Shown here piece by piece: positions 52,201 through 61,168 of a stretch of DNA of 64,000 bases. The notes beneath the pieces are model-generated. The model did no database searches. It saw only the letters and a program-made list of their open reading frames with translations, and was not told the origin of the DNA. Every line of letters begins with the position of its first letter. The stretch's first letter is position 1. The position numbers and the translations under genes were made by a program. The DNA comes from Alloyangia pacifica (GTDB lineage Bacteria; Pseudomonadota; Alphaproteobacteria; Rhodobacterales; Rhodobacteraceae). Location of the stretch: the NCBI RefSeq assembly GCF_020524285.1, contig NZ_JAIVKX010000008.1:124001-188000 (forward strand), written 5' to 3'.

Positions 52201-55200
52201 TCCACTGCACCATGCCGCCGACGCCATCCCCGAAGGCCTGGATCAGGTCGAAGTCATTGAGGAAGAGCGCGCCTTCGATCGACACGTCGAACAGCCGCTC
52301 GCCGATCTGGTCGGTGCCGGCGTAGCCATTGCCCATGTAGAGCCGGATCGCGTAGCTGCCGGGATCGACGGCGAACTCGTACTGCATCCCCTCGCCCGTG
52401 GGCTGCGCCCAGCGTTCTTGGGTGAAGATGCCGACCGGTGCGGTCGAGGGCACCGATGCGTCGAGCGTGGTGATGTTGAAGGTCGACACCGAGGTGGTGC
52501 CGGCCACCAGCACCGAGGTGCTGCTGCTCCAGTCCATCCCGCCGTCGGTCGCCGCCACGTCGGCATTGCCCCCAACCCAGCGGTGCACAACCTCGCCGTC
52601 CGAGGTGTTGGTGACCTCGATCCAGTCCCAGGAGGCGGCAAAGCTGTCGTCACCGGTCTCGGTCGAGGCGACCATGCCGACGACCGCGCCGGTGATGGCG
52701 CCGAGGTTGTCGTACTCGCCATTCACCGCCTCGACGACCGCGGTCGGCAGCGCCAGCGTCGCGGTCGGCACCCAGGCCGTGTAGACGCCGTTGTTCACGT
52801 AGCGCGCCCGCGCCGTGGCGGTCTCGGCCCCGGTGGTCAGGTCGAGATCGATGGCAACCTCGAAGTTCGGGTCGCCGACGCCGAGGATGGCCGGGTTCTC
52901 GATCCCCGGCACCTCGACGAAGCTGCTGACGAAGCTGTTGTTCTCCTCGACGATCAGCTGCACGCCATACTTGATGGTGCCGCCGTCATCGACCACCGCG
53001 ATGGTCGCCTCGACGAAGGTGTCCTGATCGCCCGGCCCGACCATGAGGCCGACCTTCTCGCCGCCGTCCCAGGTCTTCGCCGGGGCGTCGTTGTTCAGCG
53101 AGTAGGTGAAGATATTGACCATCTCGCTGGTGATCGCGAGCTGCTGCGCGCCCGAGGACATGAAGCCGATGCCGAGCACGTCCTGCTGGGTGTTCGCCGC
53201 GCCCACGGCGGTGCCCGAATAGGCTTCGTCGATGCTGACGAAGCTCGAGGCGCCGCCGAGGTTGAAGACGCCGCCGTTGTAGAGACCCTGCGTCGGATCG
53301 CCGGCATTGTCGGTGCCCGGCAGCACGTTGTTGCGCCACACGGCGTTGACACCGATGCCGCCCGCGATGCTGTCCCCGCTCGGCACCGCGCCGGGCGGGG
53401 TCGAAGCGGGATTGTTGAGCTCGAAGTCCCACTTGGCCGAGCCGTTCGGCCCGACCACCACGCCGGTGCCGTCGGTCGGATCGCCGACGTGGCTGTCGAG
53501 GATATTGTTGACGCCGTCGAGATCGAGATCGTCTCCGGGGTCGAGCGGTTCGCCGCCCGGGATGAAGATGGCGATATTGTCCTTGCCGTAGACCCCGCTG
53601 ACGATCAGCCCCGCGAAGTCGTCCAGCCCGTCGCCGTCATTGTCGATGAAGGTGCCGAGCCCGTCGTCCCCAAGCGCCGTCACCGCCAGCGGCTGCGAGC
53701 CGAAGTTGCTCAGCTCGTAAACCACCGAGGCGGAATCCATCCGCCCGTCACCGTCGGTGTCCTCGACCTTGGTGAAATAGAGCGTGCCGTCGAAACTGGC
53801 CGCGATGATGGTGTTCTGCAGCGCCCCGCCGAAGAAGGTCGCGGTGTACTCCTCGAGCCCGTTGGTAGATTCCGGCAGCGTCAGCAGCGAGCCGTCCTCG
53901 GTATTGTTCAGCAGCTCCGCCTCCGGCGAATAGGCCGTGCCATCCATCACCGAAGTGCCGTCGAAGAACGCCAGCACATTGGAGACTGACCCGCCCGGCT
54001 GCTCCCAGCCATAGCCCGAAACCACGTCGAAGAAGTCCGCCGGAAGCCCCGTGGTGCCGGAGACGTCGACCCAGTTCCCGTCCCCCTGCTGCTCGTAGAT
54101 GATCAGCAGTTCGGAGAGGAAGTCGCGCGCCTCGGCCTCGTTGGCGAAGAGCACCTCGCCATAGGCCATGATCGGCGAGCCGGAGGTGGCCCCGGCGTAG
54201 CTGCCATCGCTGTTGAAGGCGAGCGACAGGGCCTCGGCCGCGGCGCGGATCGGGTTCGGATGGCCACCGTAGGGCCCGTATTCATCGGTGATCTCGCCGA
54301 GGTAGTGCAACTGGTCGCCGTAACCGCTGCTGCTCAGCTCGCTGAACTCGTTGGTGGCGAACTCCGAGGTCCAGTCGTTGACGACCGAGCCGTCGGAATA
54401 GGAGATCGGCTGACCGCCCCAGCCGCCGTTCGGGCCGTTGTCCCACGTGTAGACCTGCCCGTCCTCGGTCACCAGCACGTCATAGGGGTTGCGGAACCCC
54501 GGCGCGTGGATGCTGAGCGGATTGCTCACCAGCTTGAGCTGGCCTCCCTCGCTGACCAGCACGTAGTCGGTGATCTTGGCCATGTTCAGGCCGTTGTTGC
54601 CGCCCGCCCAGTCGGGCTGCAGCACGCCGTTGATGCTGCCGTTGTCGTCGAGCGTGAAGTTGGGGTCGAGGTTCAGGTTCTGGATGCCGAGCGAGGCGAG
54701 GTCGACGTTGCTCCGCGACGGATCGTCGAGCGTCGGCATGTCGAGCACGAAGAGGTTGCCATTGGCATCGGTGCGGATGTCGTAGGAGTCGAGCTCGGTC
54801 AGGTTGATCTTGATGATCGACGCCGAGTAGGCAAAATCCACCGTCCCCGCGAAGTTGTTGCCGGGGGCGCCCTTGTTGGTATTGCCGCCGATGGAAACCC
54901 ACAGGTAGGTATCCCCGGTGTCGGGGTCGACCGAGAGGTCGAGACCATTGATCGCGTGGTTCTCCTCCGAGCGCGGCAGGCCGCGCACGATGGCGACATT
55001 GGACAGCACCTCGCCGGTGTCGGGATCGAGCACGATGCGATGGATCTGGCTCGAGTTGGTGTCCAGCCCGCTGTCCTCGCCGACGGCGATGCGCCAGTCG
55101 GAAGAGGTGACATACAGCACGTCGTTGCCCGCCGCGTCGGTGGTCGCGACGAGTCCGGTCATCTGACGCTGTGCCGAGGTGTTCAGACTTCCGTCATCGT

Positions 55201-55441
55201 TGAAGTTCTGCGTGTCGTTCTTGATGACATTGATCGCCACCGTCGATGTGACAACAAAGTCCGGGCTGGTGTCGGCATCCGGGCCGTCCGGCTGGCGTTC
55301 GATCTCGTAGCGATAGATCGTGCCGTTCTGTTGCGCGACGAAGAGCACCGGATTTCCTGTTTCGCTGAAATCCAGCGCCGTCGGGTTGGTGCTCAGTTCC
55401 GCCGTCAGGTCCGTGACACCGAACGTAATATCCTCGGGCAT
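49259..55441 (-). CDS. 2060-residue multidomain extracellular protein: beta-propeller, malectin, Calx-beta, three CBM-like repeats
   Basis: I read these regions in order. Residues about 1-560 form a beta-propeller like PQQ-type sugar dehydrogenases (FVAQQNGTIYRYEI, HAPGFRNPYDVLVTEDGQVYTWDNG). Asp-rich thrombospondin-3-like calcium loops follow (DTDGDGRMDS, DNDGDGLDD, DDLDLDGVNN; about 560-655), then a lectin-like jelly roll (about 670-985). A malectin domain (YAIRLYMGNGYAGTDQIGERLFDV; about 1000-1112), a Calx-beta domain (about 1115-1238) and a cohesin-like segment (about 1245-1560) come next. Three carbohydrate-binding repeats near 1607, 1770 and 1922 end the protein. There is no N-terminal signal peptide and GAGGAA precedes the ATG, so Sec export is unlikely; a type I system is possible. 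Glycosyltransferase genes follow directly, suggesting a matrix-bound polysaccharide-binding protein. Confidence 0.85.
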   Translation of the reverse strand: MPEDITFGVTDLTAELSTNPTALDFSETGNPVLFVAQQNGTIYRYEIERQPDGPDADTSPDFVVTSTVAINVIKNDTQNFNDDGSLNTSAQRQMTGLVATTDAAGNDVLYVTSSDWRIAVGEDSGLDTNSSQIHRIVLDPDTGEVLSNVAIVRGLPRSEENHAINGLDLSVDPDTGDTYLWVSIGGNTNKGAPGNNFAGTVDFAYSASIIKINLTELDSYDIRTDANGNLFVLDMPTLDDPSRSNVDLASLGIQNLNLDPNFTLDDNGSINGVLQPDWAGGNNGLNMAKITDYVLVSEGGQLKLVSNPLSIHAPGFRNPYDVLVTEDGQVYTWDNGPNGGWGGQPISYSDGSVVNDWTSEFATNEFSELSSSGYGDQLHYLGEITDEYGPYGGHPNPIRAAAEALSLAFNSDGSYAGATSGSPIMAYGEVLFANEAEARDFLSELLIIYEQQGDGNWVDVSGTTGLPADFFDVVSGYGWEQPGGSVSNVLAFFDGTSVMDGTAYSPEAELLNNTEDGSLLTLPESTNGLEEYTATFFGGALQNTIIAASFDGTLYFTKVEDTDGDGRMDSASVVYELSNFGSQPLAVTALGDDGLGTFIDNDGDGLDDFAGLIVSGVYGKDNIAIFIPGGEPLDPGDDLDLDGVNNILDSHVGDPTDGTGVVVGPNGSAKWDFELNNPASTPPGAVPSGDSIAGGIGVNAVWRNNVLPGTDNAGDPTQGLYNGGVFNLGGASSFVSIDEAYSGTAVGAANTQQDVLGIGFMSSGAQQLAITSEMVNIFTYSLNNDAPAKTWDGGEKVGLMVGPGDQDTFVEATIAVVDDGGTIKYGVQLIVEENNSFVSSFVEVPGIENPAILGVGDPNFEVAIDLDLTTGAETATARARYVNNGVYTAWVPTATLALPTAVVEAVNGEYDNLGAITGAVVGMVASTETGDDSFAASWDWIEVTNTSDGEVVHRWVGGNADVAATDGGMDWSSSTSVLVAGTTSVSTFNITTLDASVPSTAPVGIFTQERWAQPTGEGMQYEFAVDPGSYAIRLYMGNGYAGTDQIGERLFDVSIEGALFLNDFDLIQAFGDGVGGMVQWTGQINDGIADIDFATVFENPLINAIEILAIDSVEQGPAISVGDAVAGEGDGSVTVAISASNYVPSDSTVLVQFEVRPVSATAVSDYTVEGATLNTATGIYSGTRQIAGGSADASVQVNILDDALVEGTESFEVVITAVTGANASIGDESATVTILDNDSSSGGPTGDGAVTLAITANSNNVQKSNYDSGSFVLSNVGNKVVTKVEIDVTGAVLKDAVFDPFGVAGDTVAKVLTINSAGGTGVVAPNNDASDPNNETYVGAGGIAGYEGIVLTFDQGSSGGFQSGETVTFSVDMDPNSIAGARKSPLDAGTDPAWDVGGVSGAELIGSSFTVTYADGTTSTGYLQGTGNQAGAKGLSSQQVAGTEAGIVVNGLSEGGVGTYSASDFSMLVSGPAGATMRVVLMKGMIQPTTNVFYTGTSADQDYAPQLDAQLAALAASDFAANNAVEFQTVDVTLTGGVQDISSQFDLSGVAAYDFAGENELPLGIVAALIDPSNENLPVGPTSAPIYLSYDPDSSSGGGSGGGGTPIGDPFRVEAEDMTLVQGFAVFSNPHASGGQLIQATDPGTQIASYSVTTAGTFDILLGYFDESDGQSTLNVLVNGTVVDSFTWDLDAGDATVNASSYAEHMISGIALAVGDTLQLSGVSGGGEPLRIDFAEFTPVEDGSGSGTGGGGTGGGDTGGGGTGGGGTPAGDPFRVEAEDLTLVQGFAVFGNPHASGDQLIQATDPGTQIASYTVTEAGSFDLTLGYFDESDGQSTLTVLVNGTEVDSFVWDLDAGDAVVNASSFAEHTISGLDLAVGDTLQLSGVSGGGEPLRIDYLDFQPLSGGSNSGDGGSGSAPPNPGELVHVEAESFSLDQGFIIANNVHASGGQLIQASTPDVQSASFVFADAAGVYNLTLGHFDESDGQSQLDILVNGLVVDSFVWNLDAGDATVNKSSFAEHSTLGVELEAGDVLSFTGISDGGEPLRIDYLEYIYVDGIIG
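49278..50622 (-). repeat. Three tandem CBM-like repeats with Gly-rich linker inside the giant gene
   Basis: Three coding repeats of about 130 codons lie at roughly 50218-50622, 49738-50130 and 49278-49676. Each begins RVEAE/HVEAE and contains DESDGQS, a DLDAGDA-type segment and GGEPLRIDY/F. Repeats 1 and 2 are nearly identical over long stretches at the DNA level; repeat 3 is more diverged. Between repeats 1 and 2 lies a Gly/Thr linker (about 50140-50212) made of GGGT/GGGD units. Repeats of this identity are prone to unequal recombination and assembly error. Confidence 0.85.
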
Positions 55442-55583
55442 TTCAAGTTCCTCTAACGAGAGGGTAAAATAAACTATAAGAAAATCAGTTATTTATCTTG
55501 CTGTTTCTTCTTCTAGACCTTGGTGATTTCGGCCCCCGCCCCTTCATCCGCCCGGGCCGGGACCCGTCAAACGTCGTCTCGCG

Positions 55584-56798
55584 TCACGCGGCCTTCGACC
55601 GGGCGAACGCCCTGCGCATCTTCGCAAGCAGAAACTCGGAACGATGCGGCACGACGACCGCCTGGAACAGGTAGCGGCTCAGGATGTGCGCGCTGAACTC
55701 GGTCTTTGCCGCGTAGGCGACCTGGATCCGTCCATTCGGCGCGATGGCCTGAACCGTGCTCAGCTCGACCGCCGCGCTGCGGGTCTGGCCATCCGGGAGG
55801 AGCATGGTCAGGCGACCGGAAAGCGGCACGTTGAGCGCATTGCCCTGATCCAGAATGAGCTGGTCCTCGTCGACCCAGAACACCGCCCGGGACTGGCCGT
55901 CATCCGACACGAAGCGCATGTCATAGACGCGCGCCCGCGCGACCTCGGCACGTTCCGCGCGCTTGCCGAAGGCCAGCGAGCCGATCCGCGCCACCGTCCG
56001 CGCCAGCACGCAGGCCCCGACGAGAAACACCAAGGAAATCTCGCCAAGATAGGACACCTCGGTGCGGCACAGCTTGTTGTTCAGCCGCGAGCGGATCGCC
56101 TTGGAGGTCCCGTGGCTCATGAAGGCCTGCGCCGGCCCGATCATGCCCGGCTTCACGCGGAAACGGCGCTCGTAATCGGGGATCGTGGCCGAGTATTGCG
56201 CCGCGATTTCCGGCCGCACCGGACGCGGGCCGCACATGTTCATGTCGCCCTTGATCACGTTGAGGAGTTGCGGGATCTCGTCCAGCCGGGTTTCGCGCAG
56301 GAAAAGCCCCATCGGCGTTTCCAGCCCCGTCCCCTTGGGCAGCACCTTGTCCTTGGTGAGCTTTGCGGCTTTGGCCGTGTCGAGGCTGCGGAACTTGTAG
56401 ACATCGAACAGCTTGCCATTCTCCCCGATGCGCGGGCCGCGGTAGAAGATCGGCGCGCCTTGGGTGAGCGCCAGCAGCGCGGTGATCACCAGGAACAGCG
56501 GCAAAACCATGAGGAACAGCGTCATGGCGATGGCGAAGTTGTAGGCGCGGTAGACGAACCGCGAACGCGGCCGAAAGCCGACCGAGAACCGCGGCTTGCT
56601 GCCCCGCCGACCCGAGGCGGGCCAGGCTGTCGTTTGTGTGCTGGGTGCGCCTGCGAAGCCGGTCTCGCTGGCAGGTGGGGAGGTGAGGTCCGTCCGGTAT
56701 TGCGAGGCGTTGAAATTGCTGAAGCGGCGGGAGGAGGTCTCGTCTATCGAACTGTAACTGTTACTTCTTTTAAGATCGTTATTGGTAGAAAAATCCAT
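55584..56798 (-). CDS. Priming sugar transferase (polyprenyl-phosphate glycosyl-1-phosphate transferase) with extra C-terminal domain
   Basis: It starts exopolysaccharide units by transferring a sugar-1-phosphate to undecaprenyl phosphate. The 404-residue product has a disordered N-terminus (about 75 residues, Ser/Thr-rich) and one strong membrane helix (about 85-112). The bacterial sugar transferase core follows: PIFYRGPRIGENGKLFDVYKFRSLD, ETRLDEIPQLLNVIKGDMNMCGPRPVRPE and RFRVKPGMIGPAQ. After a second hydrophobic segment comes a C-terminal region of about 110 residues (from ARVYDMRFVSDDGQS) with beta-strand character that is not part of the usual enzyme. The start at 56798 follows GAGG; the frame upstream has no ribosome site. 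Confidence 0.9.
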   Translation of the reverse strand: MDFSTNNDLKRSNSYSSIDETSSRRFSNFNASQYRTDLTSPPASETGFAGAPSTQTTAWPASGRRGSKPRFSVGFRPRSRFVYRAYNFAIAMTLFLMVLPLFLVITALLALTQGAPIFYRGPRIGENGKLFDVYKFRSLDTAKAAKLTKDKVLPKGTGLETPMGLFLRETRLDEIPQLLNVIKGDMNMCGPRPVRPEIAAQYSATIPDYERRFRVKPGMIGPAQAFMSHGTSKAIRSRLNNKLCRTEVSYLGEISLVFLVGACVLARTVARIGSLAFGKRAERAEVARARVYDMRFVSDDGQSRAVFWVDEDQLILDQGNALNVPLSGRLTMLLPDGQTRSAAVELSTVQAIAPNGRIQVAYAAKTEFSAHILSRYLFQAVVVPHRSEFLLAKMRRAFARSKAA

Positions 56799-57204
56799 CG
56801 GAAATATCCTCGGCAAACTCAAGGAACCAAGGGGCGGAACCCCTCGCCAAAAAAACAATAAAATCTGCCGCATAAACGCGCGGCGATCATCAAAACGTCT
56901 GTGATGCTCGGACTTCGGCCAGAATTTGCCCCAGTTGCGCCTTAAAAAAATACGGCGCCGAGAACTTTTATCGTTTGTAAAATCACATCATTCTTAAACA
57001 AATATTAGCTTTCTGACCGGTCGGTGCAAAGCGGTTTTTTGAGACGTAGCCTGCAAACCCGGAAGAGCAAGGAGGCAATCGCCCTTCTCCCGCATAGGTT
57101 GCACTATTACTGTGCACGATATCGCAACAATCTCACGACCAAGTCCTACGCGCGCAGCGCCACCGACACAATTCCATCATCTTTCCGCCACACAGGCTCA
57201 ATCA
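56799..57204. other. 406-bp AT-rich intergenic region upstream of the sugar transferase
   Basis: No gene found. The region is unusually AT-rich for this genome, with A and T tracts near 56851-56862, 56943-56950 and 57035-57040, and probably contains the promoter of the sugar transferase/giant protein genes. I could not identify a specific operator. Confidence 0.5.
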
Positions 57205-58398
57205 CTAGTTGGAATTTTGACCTTGGGTCGTCTCGGCCCCGGCAGGCACCTTCGGGCGTCGACCATTGCGCACCTCCTCGGGCGAATCGACGAAGTTGCC
57301 AGTGCGACTGCGTACCTCCTCCAGCAGCCGCGTGTCGATCGGGTCGAGCGCGGGCTTGCGTGCCCCGGCCTGCGCGAGCACAGCGTCCTCGACCGCGGCC
57401 GACGGCAGGACCGGCGCCCCGCTGCCCTCGAACAGCGGCCCGTCCGAGAGCGTGAACGTCGCATCCTCGCGGATCGCGCCGATGGTGTCCGACACGAAGA
57501 AATTCGGCCCCGGCTGCCCGCCATCCTGGAGATGCAGCGGCGGACGGTCGACGGTGCCCGGCCCCGGCACGTAGACATTGCCGATGATATGGACCGTCGA
57601 TTCCGTGCCCTGAAACCCGCTCGGACCCCAGTCGTAGACGAAGTTGTTGATGAACTCGATCTGCAGGCTGCCATCCTTGACGTTCGGATTGCGGTGTCGG
57701 TTGTGGGCCAGCAGGTTGCCGATCACCGTGACCCGCTTCACCGAGCCGCCACCGATCAGCAGGCCCATGCTGTGCCGCCCCTTAGGATGGATCGAGTGGT
57801 CCAGAGCCTCGGCGACGATGTTGTTCGACAGGGTGACATCCGCGACGTTGCCCCAGACCGCGAGGTTCTCGTCGACCGCCCAGCTGATCGAATTGCCGTC
57901 GATCAGCACGTTGCGGATCGGCTTGTCGCGGTCGCCGATGGACAGGCCGTCGCGATTGTCCGGATCGTCGCCCGGCCCGTCGCCTGGACGGAGCCGCATC
58001 CCGCGCACGATCACATTGCTGCCGACCACGCGGATTCGGCCACCTGTGACGGTGATCCCGCCCGGCGCGGTGCCGCCATCGATGGTCACGTCCGGACCGA
58101 CCTCGATGGCCCGCATCAGGTCGATGGTGCCGCCGATGTCGAAATGGATGTTGCGCGGCCCGCGTTCCTGCTCCGCCGCCCAACGCAGACTTCCGGGCCC
58201 GTGATCGGCCAGCGATGTCACGCGGAGCGTACGCCCGTCCCCGCCCCCGCGCGTGCGCGCGCCGAAACCGATGCCCGCGGCGGTCTCTTGCCCGGCCTGC
58301 CCCGGTCCCGTCGGCAGCGAGAGCCCCGCGACGGACGCGGCAGCGAAAGCGGATGACGCCATGATCAGGCGCCGTCTCGAACATGCGAAAGACGTCAT
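57205..58398 (-). CDS. Tat-exported pectate-lyase-like (PL1-type) beta-helix protein
   Basis: The 397-residue protein begins with a twin-arginine signal (SRRRLIMASSAFAAASVAGL), then has GFGARTRGG, VTSLADHGPGSLRWA and a right-handed beta-helix of short Val/Ile/Asn-rich rungs (VTIDGGTAPGGITVTGGRIRVVGSNVIVRGMRLRPGD, DVTLSNNIVAEALDHSI). This is the pattern of pectate lyase family 1 proteins. A lyase encoded in an exopolysaccharide locus usually trims or releases the polymer made there. CAGGAGGGG sets the start. I do not see an unambiguous catalytic Arg-x-Pro-x-x-Arg, so activity is unproven. Confidence 0.85.
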   Translation of the reverse strand: MTSFACSRRRLIMASSAFAAASVAGLSLPTGPGQAGQETAAGIGFGARTRGGGDGRTLRVTSLADHGPGSLRWAAEQERGPRNIHFDIGGTIDLMRAIEVGPDVTIDGGTAPGGITVTGGRIRVVGSNVIVRGMRLRPGDGPGDDPDNRDGLSIGDRDKPIRNVLIDGNSISWAVDENLAVWGNVADVTLSNNIVAEALDHSIHPKGRHSMGLLIGGGSVKRVTVIGNLLAHNRHRNPNVKDGSLQIEFINNFVYDWGPSGFQGTESTVHIIGNVYVPGPGTVDRPPLHLQDGGQPGPNFFVSDTIGAIREDATFTLSDGPLFEGSGAPVLPSAAVEDAVLAQAGARKPALDPIDTRLLEEVRSRTGNFVDSPEEVRNGRRPKVPAGAETTQGQNSN

Positions 58399-58493
58399 GG
58401 TCCCCTCCTGAAATGGATCATCCCCCGGACGCCGGGGCGCCGGGGGCAGCAGCGGCGGGTCAGCGCGCCACGTCGTGGCGCGCCGGCCGCACA

Positions 58494-59483
<990 letters not shown>

Positions 59484-59539
59484 GTTGTTTCCTTTGTCAA
59501 AAAATAAATTAAGTCAAAAATTACAGCGTGCCGCGGGTG

Positions 59540-60532
59540 TCAGCCTCCCGCCGCGGATTTGGGCAGCACTGGGGCCGGCACAGGCCAGCCCAATGCCGCA
59601 AGGTCGCGCCCGACAAGCTCCTGCAAAAGCAGCATGTCCTCGGCATAGGTTTCCGCGATTTCCTCGGCGAGGTCGGGCGGAACCGGCACCTTGGCCAACT
59701 TGGCGGTGTTGAGCGCATCCACCTTCTTCAGCAACCCCAGCGACTCGACGCCGAGGACGCGCTTGATCGGGCGCGAGACCAGCTCGCGCGCGGGCCTTGC
59801 CCGCGAGACCACGAAGCGCACGAGCCGGGACCGTGCCCGCTTGGCCTCGTTGATCGACGGGAAGTCGAGGCGGCCGTCATCCTTAAGACCGAGAAACGTC
59901 AGCGCCCGGCGATAGACACCGGGCGTATCCAGCCGCATGTCCTCCTGGAACAGCACGAGCACCCGCTCGCGCGGCACCCGTGCATAGAGCCGCGACAGCA
60001 TCTCGCCGTAGGCAGCGGTGCGCTTGTAGACCAGCGTCGAGGGCGCGCGGCAGCTGCGGGGAATGCTCCGCCCCGCCGCCCGCGCGTCCGAGAGGTCCCA
60101 CGCCTTGCGAAAATCCTCTTCGCTCTCGTCGAGCGCATGGATCAGCTGTCGGTGCAGCGAGGCCAACATCTTCACCGGGTTGCGCAACATGACGATGAAC
60201 ATCGCATCCGGACGCGCCTTGAGGATCTCGGAGATCGCCGTCTCCGAGTAGAAATACCAGACCGATCCCTCCATCGCGACGCGGGCCTCATCACCCGGTG
60301 CGAAGAGCTCCCGGTAGGTCGCCTCGTCGGGGCAGAGGCACAGGCCGCGCAGATCATGCGAGAAGTAGTGCGGCTCCTTGGGGTTGCTGAAGCTCACGCC
60401 CGGGTGCCCCGCCAGATAGTGGCCAAGCGCCGTCGTGCCGCACTTCGGCGCACCGATAAGGTAGGCGGCAGGTGGAAGAAGATCGCGCCCGGAAACGGGT
60501 TCTGGATCGGACGGGAGGGAATGCGTCGACAC
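59540..60532 (-). CDS. Sulfotransferase family protein
   Basis: This PAPS-dependent sulfotransferase has 330 residues, with the 5'-phosphosulfate loop LIGAPKCGTTALGHYLAGHPG (residues about 25-45), the 3'-phosphate region IVMLRNPVKMLASLHRQ near residue 120 and a downstream SYGEM/L-x-x-Y segment (KRTAAYGEMLSRLYAR). It has no signal or membrane helix. The acceptor is presumably a lipid-linked sugar precursor made by the surrounding glycosyltransferases, giving a sulfated exopolysaccharide. It is a separate cistron 56 bases from the decarboxylase gene. Confidence 0.9.
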   Translation of the reverse strand: MSTHSLPSDPEPVSGRDLLPPAAYLIGAPKCGTTALGHYLAGHPGVSFSNPKEPHYFSHDLRGLCLCPDEATYRELFAPGDEARVAMEGSVWYFYSETAISEILKARPDAMFIVMLRNPVKMLASLHRQLIHALDESEEDFRKAWDLSDARAAGRSIPRSCRAPSTLVYKRTAAYGEMLSRLYARVPRERVLVLFQEDMRLDTPGVYRRALTFLGLKDDGRLDFPSINEAKRARSRLVRFVVSRARPARELVSRPIKRVLGVESLGLLKKVDALNTAKLAKVPVPPDLAEEIAETYAEDMLLLQELVGRDLAALGWPVPAPVLPKSAAGG

Positions 60533-60645
60533 GGGCAGCGTCTCCTACTGCATCGCCGGTCGCCTCAGGCCGCGGCACCGCGAGGTGCCAGAAAAAATAT
60601 CGGAGTGGACGCGTGGTCGGAAGGCAGAGCGCCCGGGTCAGACGG

Positions 60646-60927
60646 TCAGAGAATGACCGAAAGGATAAACCCGGCAAAAGCGCCCAGAGCTGCAATCCCA
60701 ATCCAGGCAACCGCCCCAAGGCTGAAACCAACGAAAAATGAAAAAAGCCAAGCGTAAAAAACTGCGGTTAGTGCACAGGTAGTGAGGAGTATCGCCTGTC
60801 TGACATAGGGCCGATCCCGCCGGGGCGGTCGTTCAGCCTGCTTGTGCATGGGCGATGCTTGCGAGCGGTCGGTAGAACCCTGACCGCGCGTGACACGGAG
60901 CCTCCTTTCTGCAGTGTTCAGCGGCAT
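60646..60927 (-). CDS. Small membrane protein (93 residues), unknown function
   Basis: It has a basic hydrophilic N-terminus of about 42 residues followed by two hydrophobic helices (QAILLTTCALTAVFYAWLFSFF and AWIGIAALGAFAGFILSVIL). I place the start at 60927, preceded by AGGA seven bases upstream. A later Met at 60849 would keep both helices. No family is recognised. It lies in the polysaccharide locus and could help assembly or be unrelated. Confidence 0.55.
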   Translation of the reverse strand: MPLNTAERRLRVTRGQGSTDRSQASPMHKQAERPPRRDRPYVRQAILLTTCALTAVFYAWLFSFFVGFSLGAVAWIGIAALGAFAGFILSVIL

Positions 60928-61168
60928 CGACCAATCCTGACCAATCGAACAAGATCCGTGGGCGTTGCAGCCGGACTGGAGTAGACAACCGACAAATGGT
61001 CCCCCTAAACATCTGGGACAAAATCCAAAAATACGAACCCCAGCCCAAAAATGGCGGCGAGCCCGCTCTGCGTACATATGCTCTGACGATACGCAACGCA
61101 GGCAAGATCCGTCAAGGAATTAAGGGACCCGGCGTGGGTCCGGCACCGAAGCGTGACCGCTGTGCCCG
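60928..61168. other. Intergenic region with tandem 8-mers and a weak terminator
   Basis: GACCAATC occurs twice, at 60929-60936 and 60939-60946, just before the small membrane protein start. A GGACCC/GGGTCC hairpin (61125-61141), followed on the minus strand by CTTAATTCCTT, may terminate the glycosyltransferase transcript. Open frames on the plus strand here have no ribosome site. Confidence 0.45.

Noticed and set aside
49022-53989. A plus-strand open frame of 1655 codons across from the giant protein gene
   Set aside because: It is an antisense shadow of a GC-rich gene: its translation is His/Arg/Gly/Val repeats with no domain, signal or ribosome site, whereas the minus strand gives recognisable modules.
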